The notes under the pieces are model-generated. The model saw only the letters and a list, made by a program, of their open reading frames with translations. It was not told where the DNA came from and ran no database searches. From AC-50 sp035640455 (GTDB taxonomy: Bacteria; Actinomycetota; Thermoleophilia; Gaiellales; Gaiellaceae), in the NCBI GenBank assembly GCA_035640455.1, contig DASQWB010000063.1, positions 1 to 59,635 on the forward strand: a stretch of 59,635 bases of DNA. The letters run 5' to 3'. The translations under genes were made by a program, and so were the position numbers. This document shows positions 24,385-32,744 of this stretch, one piece after another; positions within the stretch are counted from its first letter, which is position 1; the number at the start of each line of letters is the position of its first letter.

Positions 24385-25013
24385 CGGTGCGGGTGCGGCT
24401 GTTCGCCGCCCTGCGCGAGCGGGCCGGCTGGTCGGAGCGCGAGGTCGAAGGCGTCGAGCGCGTCGCCGATGTCTGGCCCGCGCTCGGGCTGGGCGAGGAG
24501 CCGCCTGGGCTCGTGTTCGCCGTCAACAAGCGCTACGCCGACCGAGACCACAAGCTCGCCGACGGGGACGAGGTCGCGCTGATCCCGCCGGTCTCGGGCG
24601 GCGGCTTTCGGCTCAGCGACGCGCCGCTGTCGCTCGAGGCGGTCGTCGCCGAGGTGGCCGACGAGCGCGCCGGTGCCGTCGCCACCTTCGTCGGCACGAC
24701 CCGGATCCACTCCCGCGGCCGCACCGTCACCTACCTCGAGTACGAGGCCTACGCGGGCATGGCGGAGGACGTCATGACGCAGATCGCGGACGAGCTCGCG
24801 CGCCGCTACGACCTCTGCGGCGTCGCGATCCACCACCGTGTCGGGCGGGTGGAGATCGGCGAGCCGAGCGTCGTCATCGCTGTCTCGGCCCCGCACCGCA
24901 GCGACGCGCTTGCCGCGTGCAAGGACGCGATCGACACGCTGAAGGAGACCGTGCCACTGTGGAAGAAGGAGGTCTACGAGGGCGGCGAGGAGTGGATCGG
25001 CCGCGGCTCGTGA
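24381..25013 (+). CDS. moaX: Molybdopterin synthase MoaD-MoaE fusion (MoaX-like)
   Basis: A 210-residue fusion. Residues 1-75 are a ubiquitin-like MoaD sulfur carrier (VRVRLFAALRERAGW), ending in VSGGG. Residues 76-210 are MoaE, with SLEAVVAEVAD, VGTTRIHSRGRTVTYLEYEA, VGRVEIGEPSVVIAVSAPHR and the end LWKKEVYEGGEEWIG. Molybdopterin synthase transfers two sulfurs from a thiocarboxylated MoaD C-terminal glycine to precursor Z. Here the Gly-Gly is internal, so it must be freed by cleavage, as reported for mycobacterial MoaX. The GTG at 24381 overlaps the upstream stop. Confidence 0.92.
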   Translation: MTVRVRLFAALRERAGWSEREVEGVERVADVWPALGLGEEPPGLVFAVNKRYADRDHKLADGDEVALIPPVSGGGFRLSDAPLSLEAVVAEVADERAGAVATFVGTTRIHSRGRTVTYLEYEAYAGMAEDVMTQIADELARRYDLCGVAIHHRVGRVEIGEPSVVIAVSAPHRSDALAACKDAIDTLKETVPLWKKEVYEGGEEWIGRGS

Positions 25014-25034
25014 GCTCGCCAGCGGGCGGTTAGC

Positions 25035-26003
25035 ATGGCCGCCGTGGAGCGCCTCGGCCAGCCCGGCTGGTGCCGGAACCTCGTCGGCGCCGCCCGGATC
25101 GAGCCGGGCGAGCGCGTGCTGATCGTCGTCGACGAGCCGCTCGTCGAGGAAGGCTCGCAGCTCCTCGCCGCCGTCAAGGATGCGGGCGCCGAGCCGAGGC
25201 TCGAGCTCTGGGCCGGAAAGCATCCGCTTGCGCGGGCGCCGGTGCCGGTGCGCGAAGGCGTGCGCGAGTCGTCGGCGTGCATCTTCCTCGCCCAGAGGCC
25301 GCGGGGCGACGAGGCCAGGGCGCGGTTCGACGTCCAGGAGGGGCTGCTCGAGCACGGCGGGCGCGGCCTCTTCCTCGGCTTCATCGACCAGCCGCTCTTG
25401 CAAGGCGAGCTCTCCGAGCCTGCCGTCGACCTCGAGGTCCCGGCGCGCCGCCTGCTCGACGAGCTCGACCGGTCGAGCACGATTCGTATCCGCGGCGAGG
25501 CGGGCACCGACCTGACTCTCGACGTGACCGGCCGACGGTGGCTGGCGGACTCGCTGCCGCTCGAGTCGGGCGGCTTCGTCAACTACCCGAACGGCGAGGT
25601 GTACATCGCGCCGCTCCGGCACGGAGCCGACGGCGTGCTCGTCGCGGATCTGACCATCTCGTATACGAGCGACGGCCTCGTCGACGCGCCCGTCACGCTT
25701 CGCTTCGAGCGCGGGCGGGTCACGTCGATCGAAGGCGGCCGCTCCGCGCAGAAGCTCCGCGAGCTCGTCGCCGACGCGGGCCGCGGCGCGGACGTCATCG
25801 GCGAGTTCGGGATCGGCTTCAATCCCACCGTCAAGCCGCGCGGCCACATCATGCTCGACGAGAAGGCCGCCGGGACGGCGCACGTCGCGATCGGACGGAA
25901 CACCGGCTCCTACGGCGGCGACAACGAGGCGGGCATCCACGTCGACTGCGTGTTCTCGGCGCCTCAAGTCGAAGCCGACGGCCGACCGATACCGCTACCG
26001 TGA
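25035..26003 (+). CDS. M29-like aminopeptidase family protein
   Basis: A 322-residue protein similar to thermophilic metallo-aminopeptidases of family M29. It has the N-terminal repeat of two alpha/beta modules (ARIEPGERVLIVVDEPLVEE) and the C-terminal metal-site region GRGADVIGEFGIGFNPTV, MLDEKAAGTAHVAIGRNTGS and DNEAGIHVDCVF. Candidate ligands are the E of GEFGIG, the E of LDEK and the H of GTAHVAIG, H of GIHVD and D of VDC. It should release N-terminal amino acids. The stop overlaps the GTG of the next gene, a membrane protease, in the same operon. Confidence 0.8.
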   Translation: MAAVERLGQPGWCRNLVGAARIEPGERVLIVVDEPLVEEGSQLLAAVKDAGAEPRLELWAGKHPLARAPVPVREGVRESSACIFLAQRPRGDEARARFDVQEGLLEHGGRGLFLGFIDQPLLQGELSEPAVDLEVPARRLLDELDRSSTIRIRGEAGTDLTLDVTGRRWLADSLPLESGGFVNYPNGEVYIAPLRHGADGVLVADLTISYTSDGLVDAPVTLRFERGRVTSIEGGRSAQKLRELVADAGRGADVIGEFGIGFNPTVKPRGHIMLDEKAAGTAHVAIGRNTGSYGGDNEAGIHVDCVFSAPQVEADGRPIPLP

Positions 26004-26848
26004 CGTCGATGGAACCGCGCTACCTCCCAGAGCAGCGAGAGTACGAGCCTCCGGCCTACGAGCCACTCTCGGACTACCAGTACAGCCCGATCCGTCCCCA
26101 GCGCACCTGGCGCGACGTCCTGCGCAAGATCTGGGCGCCGATCGCCGCGGCCGGGGCGTTCCTGGCGAAGTTCGGCGGTGTCCTCTTCAAGGCGAAGTTC
26201 TTCTTCTCGATCTTCATCTCGTTCGGCTTGTACGTCTGGTACGGCGGGCTGTGGTTCGCCGTCGGCCTCATCGTCCTGCTCTTCGTGCACGAGATGGGCC
26301 ACGTGCTCGAGGCGCGCCGGCAGGGACTGCCGGTGAGCGCGCCGACGTTCATTCCGTTCCTCGGCGCCTGGATCACGCTCAAGGAGTATCCGCGCGACGC
26401 GTGGCACGAGGCGACGATGGCGCTCGCCGGGCCGCTGCTCGGCTCGCTCGGCGCGGCGGCGATCTACGCGGCCGGCGTCGTCGAGGACTCAAACCGGCTC
26501 AAGGCGATCGCGTTCCTCGGCTTCTTCATCAACCTCTTCAACCTGCTGCCGATCGTTCCCCTCGACGGCGGCCGCGCCGTCGCCGCGCTCCATCCCGCGC
26601 TCTGGCTCGTGGGGGTGCTCGGGCTGGCGGCCCTCGTCGTGCTGCGACCGAACCCGATCCTCATCCTCATCCTCGTCTTCGCAGCGATGGAGCTCTACCG
26701 CCGCTGGCAGATGCGCGGCGATCCGGCCGCCCGCTCGTACTACCGCGTCCTGCCGTGGCAGCGCGCGGCGGTGGCGCTCACCTACTTCGGCCTGGCCGCG
26801 CTGCTCGTGCTCGGCATGCACGAGACGCATGTCCCGCACAGCTTCTGA
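26000..26848 (+). CDS. Site-2 protease-type (M50) membrane metalloprotease
   Basis: A 282-residue integral membrane protease. The cytoplasmic N-terminus is rich in Tyr and Pro (YEPPAYEPLSDYQYSP). Then come hydrophobic helices and the zinc motif H-E-x2-H in LFVHEMGHVLEARR. The third ligand region is NLFNLLPIVPLDGGRA. M50 proteases cut membrane anchors of regulators or signal peptides. I used GTG 26000, which overlaps the upstream stop as in many gene pairs here; an ATG at 26009 is three codons later. It overlaps the next gene by 20 bases. Confidence 0.88.
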   Translation: MTSMEPRYLPEQREYEPPAYEPLSDYQYSPIRPQRTWRDVLRKIWAPIAAAGAFLAKFGGVLFKAKFFFSIFISFGLYVWYGGLWFAVGLIVLLFVHEMGHVLEARRQGLPVSAPTFIPFLGAWITLKEYPRDAWHEATMALAGPLLGSLGAAAIYAAGVVEDSNRLKAIAFLGFFINLFNLLPIVPLDGGRAVAALHPALWLVGVLGLAALVVLRPNPILILILVFAAMELYRRWQMRGDPAARSYYRVLPWQRAAVALTYFGLAALLVLGMHETHVPHSF

Positions 26849-27563
26849 GCCGCATCGCTTGGACGACAAGCGGATCCTGGCGAGCGACCGCGACGTCCGC
26901 GCCGACGTTAGGCGGATCGCGAACGAGTTCCTGCACGGCTTCGAGGCCGTTGCGCGGATCGACCGGCCCGCGGTCACGATGTTCGGCTCCGCCCGCGTCG
27001 GCGAGAACTCGGTGCCGTACCGCGAGGCGCGCGCGGTCGCGCGGCGCTTCGCCGAGGCGGGTTGGGCGGTGATCACCGGCGGCGGGCCCGGCGTGATGGA
27101 GGCGGCGAACCGCGGCGCCCGGGAGGGCGGCGGCCTCTCGGTCGGATTCAACATCCGCCTACCGCACGAGCAGCGGTCGAACCCCTATGTCGACATCTCC
27201 TACACCTTCGACCACTTCTACGCGCGGAAGGTCTGCTTCGTGAAGCCGGCGGAGGGCTTCGTGATCTTCCCCGGGGGCTTCGGGACGCTCGACGAGCTCT
27301 ACGAGGCGCTCACGCTCATCCAGACCGGCAAGGTCCTGCACTTCCCGGTCGTCCTCTTCGACAGCGACTACTGGCAGGAAATGCTGGATTGGATCCGCGC
27401 CGAGCTGCTCGCGGACGGGATGATCTCCCCCGACGACCTCGAGCTCCTGTACGTGACGGACGACGGCGACGAGGCGGTTCGGATCGTGCTCGACTGCTAC
27501 GAGCTCCGGTGCGCGGCAGAGGCAGCCGAGGCCGCGGAGCCGCGCAAGGCCGACGCGCAGTAG
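26829..27563 (+). CDS. LOG/TIGR00730 family Rossmann-fold protein
   Basis: A 244-residue Rossmann protein with the family hallmark PGGFGTLDELYEALT and the nucleotide-binding GSARVGENSVPYREA, GGGPGVMEAANRGAREGGG. Characterised members are cytokinin-activating phosphoribohydrolases that cleave nucleoside 5'-monophosphates; many bacterial homologues act on AMP (recalled). Start ATG 26829 lies inside the protease gene's last codons. The C-terminal tail (CAAEAAEAAEPRKADAQ) looks like a disordered extension. Function beyond the family is open. Confidence 0.85.
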   Translation: MSRTASEPHRLDDKRILASDRDVRADVRRIANEFLHGFEAVARIDRPAVTMFGSARVGENSVPYREARAVARRFAEAGWAVITGGGPGVMEAANRGAREGGGLSVGFNIRLPHEQRSNPYVDISYTFDHFYARKVCFVKPAEGFVIFPGGFGTLDELYEALTLIQTGKVLHFPVVLFDSDYWQEMLDWIRAELLADGMISPDDLELLYVTDDGDEAVRIVLDCYELRCAAEAAEAAEPRKADAQ

Positions 27564-27580
27564 CTCGTACACTCCAGCGC

Positions 27581-28942
27581 ATGAGGCTCCGCGACCTGCC
27601 GTCGGTCGACGAGCTGGCCCGGCGGGTCGAGGATCCGCTTGCGGTCGAAGCGGCTCGCAGTGTTCTCGCGCGCGCGCGCGAGGAGGTTCGGGCGGGACAG
27701 CAGCCCGGCGACTTGGTCGCGCGCGTGCGGGCCGAGGTGGCCGCGCTGCGCTCGCCGCACCTGCGTCGCGTGCTGAACGCGACCGGGATCCTCGTCCACA
27801 CGAACCTCGGTCGCGCGCCGCTTGCGGAGGCTGCGCTCGGGCGCGTGCTGGAGGTCGCGCGCGGCTATTCGAACCTCGAGTACTCGCTCGGCGAGGGGCG
27901 CCGCGGGTCTCGTCAGGACCATGTCGTCTCGCTCCTCCGCCGGCTGACCGGCGCGGAGGCCGCGCTCGTAGTGAACAACAACGCCGCGGCATTGCTGCTC
28001 GCGCTCGCGGCGCTGGCGGACGGTCGCGAGGTCGTCGTCTCGCGCGGCGAGCTGATCGAGATCGGCGACGGCTTCCGCATTCCCGACGTCCTCGCCCGCT
28101 CCGGCGCACGGCTGCGCGAGGTCGGGACGACGAACCGCACCCGCGCGGTGGACTACGAGCGTGCCGTCGGCCCTGAGACGGGCGCCCTTCTGCGCGTGCA
28201 CCAGTCGAACTTCCGCGTCGTCGGGTTCACGGAGCAGCCCTCGGTCGCCGAGCTGGCGGAGGTCGCTCGCCAGCACGGACTGCCGCTCGTCGACGACCTC
28301 GGCTCGGGCGTGCTCGTCGCCCTCGAGGGCGAGCCGTCGGCACGCGACAGCCTGGGTGCGGGCGCCGACCTCGTCTGCTTCTCGGGCGACAAGCTGCTCG
28401 GGGGGCCGCAGGCGGGGGTCGTCGTCGGCCGAGCCGATCTCGTCGAACGGCTGCGGCGGCACCCGCTCCAGCGCGCGGTTCGCGCCGACAAGCTCACGCT
28501 CGCCGCGCTCGAGGGGACGCTCGCGCTGTACGCGGAGCCTGTGCGGGCCGCGCGCGAGGTGCCGGTGCTGCGGATGCTCGGCGAGGACGTCGAGGCGGTT
28601 TGTGCCCGGGCCACGGGGCTTGCGGCGGCGGTCGGCGGCGAGGTCGAGGAGACCGTCGCCCGCGTCGGCGGCGGCGCGCTGCCGCTGGCGGAGGTGCCGA
28701 GCTACGCCTGCGCGGTCGAGGAGGCGCTCGCGGAGCCGCTGCGGGAGGGCGAGCCGCCGGTCGTCGGCATCGTCCGCGACGGCAGGCTGCTCCTCGACTG
28801 CCGCACGCTCACCGACGCCGAGGCGGACGAGGCCGCGGCCGCGGTGACGCTCGCTCGTCGGGCCGAGGCCGAGGTCGAGGCGGAGGCGGCTCGGGCGGGT
28901 GGTGGTAAGGCAGTGTCCACCTCCTCCCCGCCGCGATCGTAA
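27581..28942 (+). CDS. selA: L-seryl-tRNA(Sec) selenium transferase
   Basis: A 453-residue PLP enzyme that turns Ser-tRNA(Sec) into Sec-tRNA(Sec) using selenophosphate. The PLP Lys is K271 in FSGDKLLGGPQAG. Family signatures include RRVLNATGILVHTNLGRAPL, AALVVNNNAAALLLAL, EVGTTNRTRAVDY and LPLVDDLGSGVL. The start ATG at 27581 gives MRLRDLPSVDELAR. The gene is 17 bases upstream of selB, so the two form an operon. The rest of the Sec pathway here is selC (36962); selD is not in the window. Confidence 0.95.
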   Translation: MRLRDLPSVDELARRVEDPLAVEAARSVLARAREEVRAGQQPGDLVARVRAEVAALRSPHLRRVLNATGILVHTNLGRAPLAEAALGRVLEVARGYSNLEYSLGEGRRGSRQDHVVSLLRRLTGAEAALVVNNNAAALLLALAALADGREVVVSRGELIEIGDGFRIPDVLARSGARLREVGTTNRTRAVDYERAVGPETGALLRVHQSNFRVVGFTEQPSVAELAEVARQHGLPLVDDLGSGVLVALEGEPSARDSLGAGADLVCFSGDKLLGGPQAGVVVGRADLVERLRRHPLQRAVRADKLTLAALEGTLALYAEPVRAAREVPVLRMLGEDVEAVCARATGLAAAVGGEVEETVARVGGGALPLAEVPSYACAVEEALAEPLREGEPPVVGIVRDGRLLLDCRTLTDAEADEAAAAVTLARRAEAEVEAEAARAGGGKAVSTSSPPRS

Positions 28943-28959
28943 CGAGGAAAAGCGCGCAC

Positions 28960-30729
28960 GTGGGTGACACAGGAGCGCCGAATCTGTGCCTCGGCACGGC
29001 GGGGCACATCGACCACGGGAAGACGTGGCTTGTCCGGGCACTGACCGGAAAAGACACCGACCGGCTCCCCGAGGAGCAGGCTCGCGGAATCTCGATCGAG
29101 CTCGGCTACGCGCCGCTCGACCTGCCGAACGGGCGCCGCCTGTCGGTCGTGGACGTGCCCGGCCACGAGCGCTTCGTCCGCACGATGGTCGCCGGCGCCA
29201 CGGGGATCGACCTCTTCCTGCTCGTCATCGACGCGGCGGAGGGCGCGCGGCCGCAGACGCACGAGCACCTCGCGATCCTCCGCCTGCTCGGCGTCGAGGA
29301 CGGCGTCGTCGCCGTGACGAAGGCCGACGCCGTCGACGCCGAGACGCTCGAGCTCGCGGTCGCGGAGGCGCGCGAGCTCGTTCCCGTCGGGGAGGTCGTC
29401 GCCGTGAGCGCGCGCACCGGCGAGGGGCTCGACGAGCTGCGCGCCGCGTTGGCCACCACCGCCTCCCGCGTCCACCGAGTGCGCGCCACCGCCGCCGCCG
29501 CCACGCGCCTCTTCGTCGACCGGGTCTTCAGCCTCCGCGGCATCGGCACGGTCGTCACCGGGACGCTCTGGTCGGGCTCGATCGGCGAAGGCGACCTGCT
29601 GCGCGCCGAGCCGGCCGGGCTCGACGTCCGCGTGCGGAGCATCCAGGTCCACGACCGGCCGGTCGAGCGCACCGGGCCGGGCCGCCGCGTGGCGGCGAGC
29701 CTGCCGGGAATCGAGCGGAGACAGCTCCGCCGCGGCGACGCGCTCGTCGAGGCCGGCGCCTACCCCGTCTCGTACCGCCTCGACGTATCCCTCGAGGAGC
29801 TGGCACCGATCGCCGACGGCGCGCGCGTACACGTCCACCACGGGACGAGCGAGTGCGTTGCGCGTGTCGTCCGCGCCGGCGGCCCGTACGCGCAGCTCAG
29901 GCTTTCGGCGCCGGTCGTCGCCGCCCGCGGCGACCGCGTCGTGCTCCGGGACCGAACGACGATCGGAGGCGGCCGCGTCCTCGACCCGGCGCCGCCGCGC
30001 TCGCTCGACCTCGAGCGATTTCGCCTCCTCGACACCGGCGATCCCGCGTCGATCGTGCGCGCGACCGTGCGGGCGCCCCTCGGCCGGCGCGACCTCGCGG
30101 CGCGGGCGCTGCTCGCGCCCGACGAGCTCGACGAGGGCCTGCGCGCCGTCGAGCGGGCCGGCGAGTGGTTCTTCGCCGCCGAATGGCTCGCCGCGCTTCG
30201 CGCCGCGGCTCGCGCCCAGCTCGAGGACCGGGCGAGGCTGTCGCCGATCGATCCCGGGATCTCGGTCGGCGAGCTCGTGCCGGCGGAGCCGTGGCGAGGC
30301 GCAATCCTCCCGCTCCTCGACGTCGACCAGCGTGGCGGGAAGGCCTACCTGCCCGGCGCCGCTGCGTCGCTCGCCGGTCGCGAGGAGGCAGCCGAGCGGC
30401 TCGAGCAGGCCCTCGCGGCCGCGGGCCTCACGCCGGTCACCGTGGACGATCCCGACCTGGCCGCGTACCTGGAGGCCGAAGGCCGTCTCGTCCGCGTCGG
30501 CGACGGGCTTGCGATCGGCACCGAGGCCTACGAGCGGGCACGCGCGGCGCTCGTCAAAGAGTGCGAGCGGGCGGGACGGATCACGCTCGCGCGCTTCCGC
30601 GACCTGCTCGGGATCTCCCGCCGGCCCGCACAGCTCCTGCTCGAGCGCTTCGACGCCGACGGGATCACGCGGCGGATGGGCGACGAGCGGGTCCTGCGCC
30701 GCGCCGCCGCTAGTCGAGCGCAGCCCTGA
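28960..30729 (+). CDS. selB: Selenocysteine-specific elongation factor SelB
   Basis: A 589-residue EF-Tu-like GTPase that delivers Sec-tRNA(Sec) to UGA codons marked by a SECIS hairpin. The GTPase motifs are GTAGHIDHGKTWL, DVPGHERF and VTKADAVD. Domains II and III follow, and the C-terminal winged-helix SECIS-binding repeats occupy about residues 380-589 (ARFRDLLGISRRPAQLLLE, FDADGITRRMGDERVLR). The GTG start at 28960 is 17 bases after selA. Its last 20 bases overlap a decayed gene from the other strand. Confidence 0.96.
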   Translation: MGDTGAPNLCLGTAGHIDHGKTWLVRALTGKDTDRLPEEQARGISIELGYAPLDLPNGRRLSVVDVPGHERFVRTMVAGATGIDLFLLVIDAAEGARPQTHEHLAILRLLGVEDGVVAVTKADAVDAETLELAVAEARELVPVGEVVAVSARTGEGLDELRAALATTASRVHRVRATAAAATRLFVDRVFSLRGIGTVVTGTLWSGSIGEGDLLRAEPAGLDVRVRSIQVHDRPVERTGPGRRVAASLPGIERRQLRRGDALVEAGAYPVSYRLDVSLEELAPIADGARVHVHHGTSECVARVVRAGGPYAQLRLSAPVVAARGDRVVLRDRTTIGGGRVLDPAPPRSLDLERFRLLDTGDPASIVRATVRAPLGRRDLAARALLAPDELDEGLRAVERAGEWFFAAEWLAALRAAARAQLEDRARLSPIDPGISVGELVPAEPWRGAILPLLDVDQRGGKAYLPGAAASLAGREEAAERLEQALAAAGLTPVTVDDPDLAAYLEAEGRLVRVGDGLAIGTEAYERARAALVKECERAGRITLARFRDLLGISRRPAQLLLERFDADGITRRMGDERVLRRAAASRAQP

Positions 30730-31836
30730 ACACCCGCGCCTGCCGAGCCGCGGCGAGCCGGTTCGGAAGCAGGCGCAGGACCGCGTCGCGCACCGCGCAG
30801 GCGCGCGGGCTCGACATGTGCGCGAGGCGGCCGGCTTGCAGCGACTGCTTGACGATCGAGTTCGCTCGTCCGCGGCGCCGCCCCTCGCACCGGCGGAGCG
30901 CCTCGTCCGGATCGCCGCCGCGCCCGAGCTCGGCGCCGAGGACGACGGCGTCCTCGAGCGCCTGCGCCGCGCCCTGCCCGAGGTTCGGCGTCATCGGATG
31001 GGCGGCGTCGCCGAGCAGGTGACGCGCCCCTCGCCCCACCGCTTCGTCGGCGGACGGTCGCAGACGAAGGTGGGGAGCGCGTCGCCTCCTCCGTCGCGTC
31101 GACCACCGCCGGGATCGGTCGTGCCAGCCCGCGAAGCGGCGGCGGACCTCCTCGAGCGGCGCGTCGGGGAGCGGCGCGCCGTCGGGCGCGTCCTCGGCCG
31201 TGAACCAGTACAGGCGGCCGCCGCCGATCGGGATGAGACCGAACCTCGCACCCGGGCCCCAGGTCTCCGAGAACGTATCCTCGGCGACACCCGGGAGCCG
31301 CTCCGTGACCGCGCGCCACGCGGTGTAGCCGCTGTAGCGGAGCTACGAGTCGCCGAAGAGGCCCCTTTTCGGACGACCGAGTGGAGCCCGTCGACGCCGA
31401 CGAGGACGTCGCCCTCCTCCGACGCTCCCCCTTCGAGGTCGACGCGCACGCGGCCGTCGAGCCGCTCGAAGCCGGTGCAGGCTCGATCGAGACGCACCGA
31501 CTCCGGCGGCAGCGCGCCGAGAAGCGTCTACTGGAGGTCCGCGCGGTGCACGCCGAGCATCTCCCAGCCGCGCTTCGTGTAGGGGATCTCGACGAGCACC
31601 CGCCCGCGCCGGTCGAGCCCGAGCGCTTTGGCCGGCGCGTGCCCGCGGCGGCGGAGCTCGTCGGCGACGCCAAGCCGCTCGAGCGCGGCCATGGCGTTCG
31701 GGGACAGCGCGATTCCGGCGCCGACCGCCGCCAGCGCCTGCGCCTGCTCGAGCACGAGCGCATCGTGCCCCGCCTGCCGCACTGCGATGGCAGCGGCGAG
31801 CCCGCCGATCCCGCCACCGACTACGAGGACGCGCAC
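30710..31836 (-). pseudogene. Decayed FAD-dependent monooxygenase (salicylate hydroxylase-like)
   Basis: From a GTG at 31836 the first part reads VRVLVVGGGIGGLAAAIAVR, a Rossmann dinucleotide motif, and continues to a TAG at 31530-31528 after HRADLQ. Homology continues in the same frame after the stop (LDRACTGFERLDGRVRVDL, GVDGLHSVVRK). It then shifts at the AAAAGGGG run near 31365 to a frame giving GLFGDS-TAG-LRYSGYTAWRAV. It shifts again upstream of GRGARHLLGDAAHPMTPNLG, the FAD-binding D-x-x-H-P motif, and ends at 30710. Two stops and two shifts mean no full product. It is the last gene of the hyuA-hyuB-nitrilase operon and converges with selB. Confidence 0.82.
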
Positions 31837-32744
31837 TACGAAACCGTGAGCTTGAAGACGTCCGGCCGGTGGTAGTGGCCGGCCGGGTCGAAGCGCTGCC
31901 GCTCCTCGTAGAGCCGTTGCGGGTCGAGCTCCGCGTAGAGGATGCCCTCCTCGCCCCAAAGCGGTCCGGCGAGGTACGAGCCGTCCGGCGCGAGGATCGC
32001 CGAGCCGCCGCGCCCGATCACGTCGGTGTCGCCAAGCTCCGCACGAAGGGGGAAGTCGTCCGGGTAGGCCGACGCGCGCTGGAAGTGCGCCGGCGCGACG
32101 ACGAACGCCCGCGACTCGCGCGCGATGTGGACGAGCGTCGCCTGCCAGGCGTCGCCGTCGTCCGCCGTCGAGGCGACGTAGATCTCGACCCCGGACTCGT
32201 AGAGCGAGAACCGCGCGAGCGGCATGTAGTTCTCCCAGCAGATGAGGCCGCCGATCCGGCCGATCTCCGTGGCGATCGCGCGCAGGCCGCGGCCGTCGCC
32301 CTGGCCCCAGACGAGCCGCTCGTGGTTCGTCGGCACGAGCTTGCGGTGGTGGAGCGCGAGCCTCCCGTCGGGAGCGTGGTAGAGCAGCGAGTTGTAGATC
32401 GTGCCCGGCCGCTCCGAGTCGACCTCGTTCACGCCCGTGACGAGCCAGACGTCGTTCTCGCGCGCGATCGCTCCGAGGCGGTCGCAATCGGGCCCGGGGA
32501 CGGCGAGCGACTCTCGCGCCAGCCGCGCGAAGGCCGCCTTGGCGCGAGGGTCGGCCCAGCCCGCGAACGCCTTCGCCCAGAGCGACGAGGGGTAGGCGGG
32601 GACGAAGGTCTCCGGGAGGACGACGAGCCGGGCGCCTTCGCGAGCGGCCTCGCCCGTCAGCCGCTCGAGCTTGTCGAGCGTCGCCGCGCGCTCGAGGACG
32701 ACCGGCTCGGCCTGGACGCAGGCGACCTCGACCGGCTCGTTCAC
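31836..32744 (-). CDS. Nitrilase/carbon-nitrogen hydrolase
   Basis: A 302-residue nitrilase superfamily enzyme. The Glu-Lys-Cys triad is E45 (VVLPETFVPAYP), K135 (HHRKLVPTNHERLVWGQGDG) and C169 (GGLICWENYMPLARF), with E142 as the second Glu. The RKLVPTNHERLVWG block and PAYPSSLW are those of true nitrilases (branch 1), which turn nitriles into carboxylates, rather than amidases. The GTG start overlaps the hyuB stop (GTGA). With hyuA and hyuB it suggests breakdown of a cyclic amide or nitrile, but the substrate is unknown. Confidence 0.9.
   Translation of the reverse strand: MNEPVEVACVQAEPVVLERAATLDKLERLTGEAAREGARLVVLPETFVPAYPSSLWAKAFAGWADPRAKAAFARLARESLAVPGPDCDRLGAIARENDVWLVTGVNEVDSERPGTIYNSLLYHAPDGRLALHHRKLVPTNHERLVWGQGDGRGLRAIATEIGRIGGLICWENYMPLARFSLYESGVEIYVASTADDGDAWQATLVHIARESRAFVVAPAHFQRASAYPDDFPLRAELGDTDVIGRGGSAILAPDGSYLAGPLWGEEGILYAELDPQRLYEERQRFDPAGHYHRPDVFKLTVS

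Noticed and set aside
21636..25013. A 1125-residue protein spanning the mutase and the MoaD-MoaE gene
   Set aside because: Its first three quarters are the antisense shadow of the mutase and propeller genes. Only the end is the MoaD-MoaE fusion.
31528..31530. Amber codon recoding in the monooxygenase
   Set aside because: Two frameshifts in the same gene show general decay. No amber suppressor tRNA is in the window.
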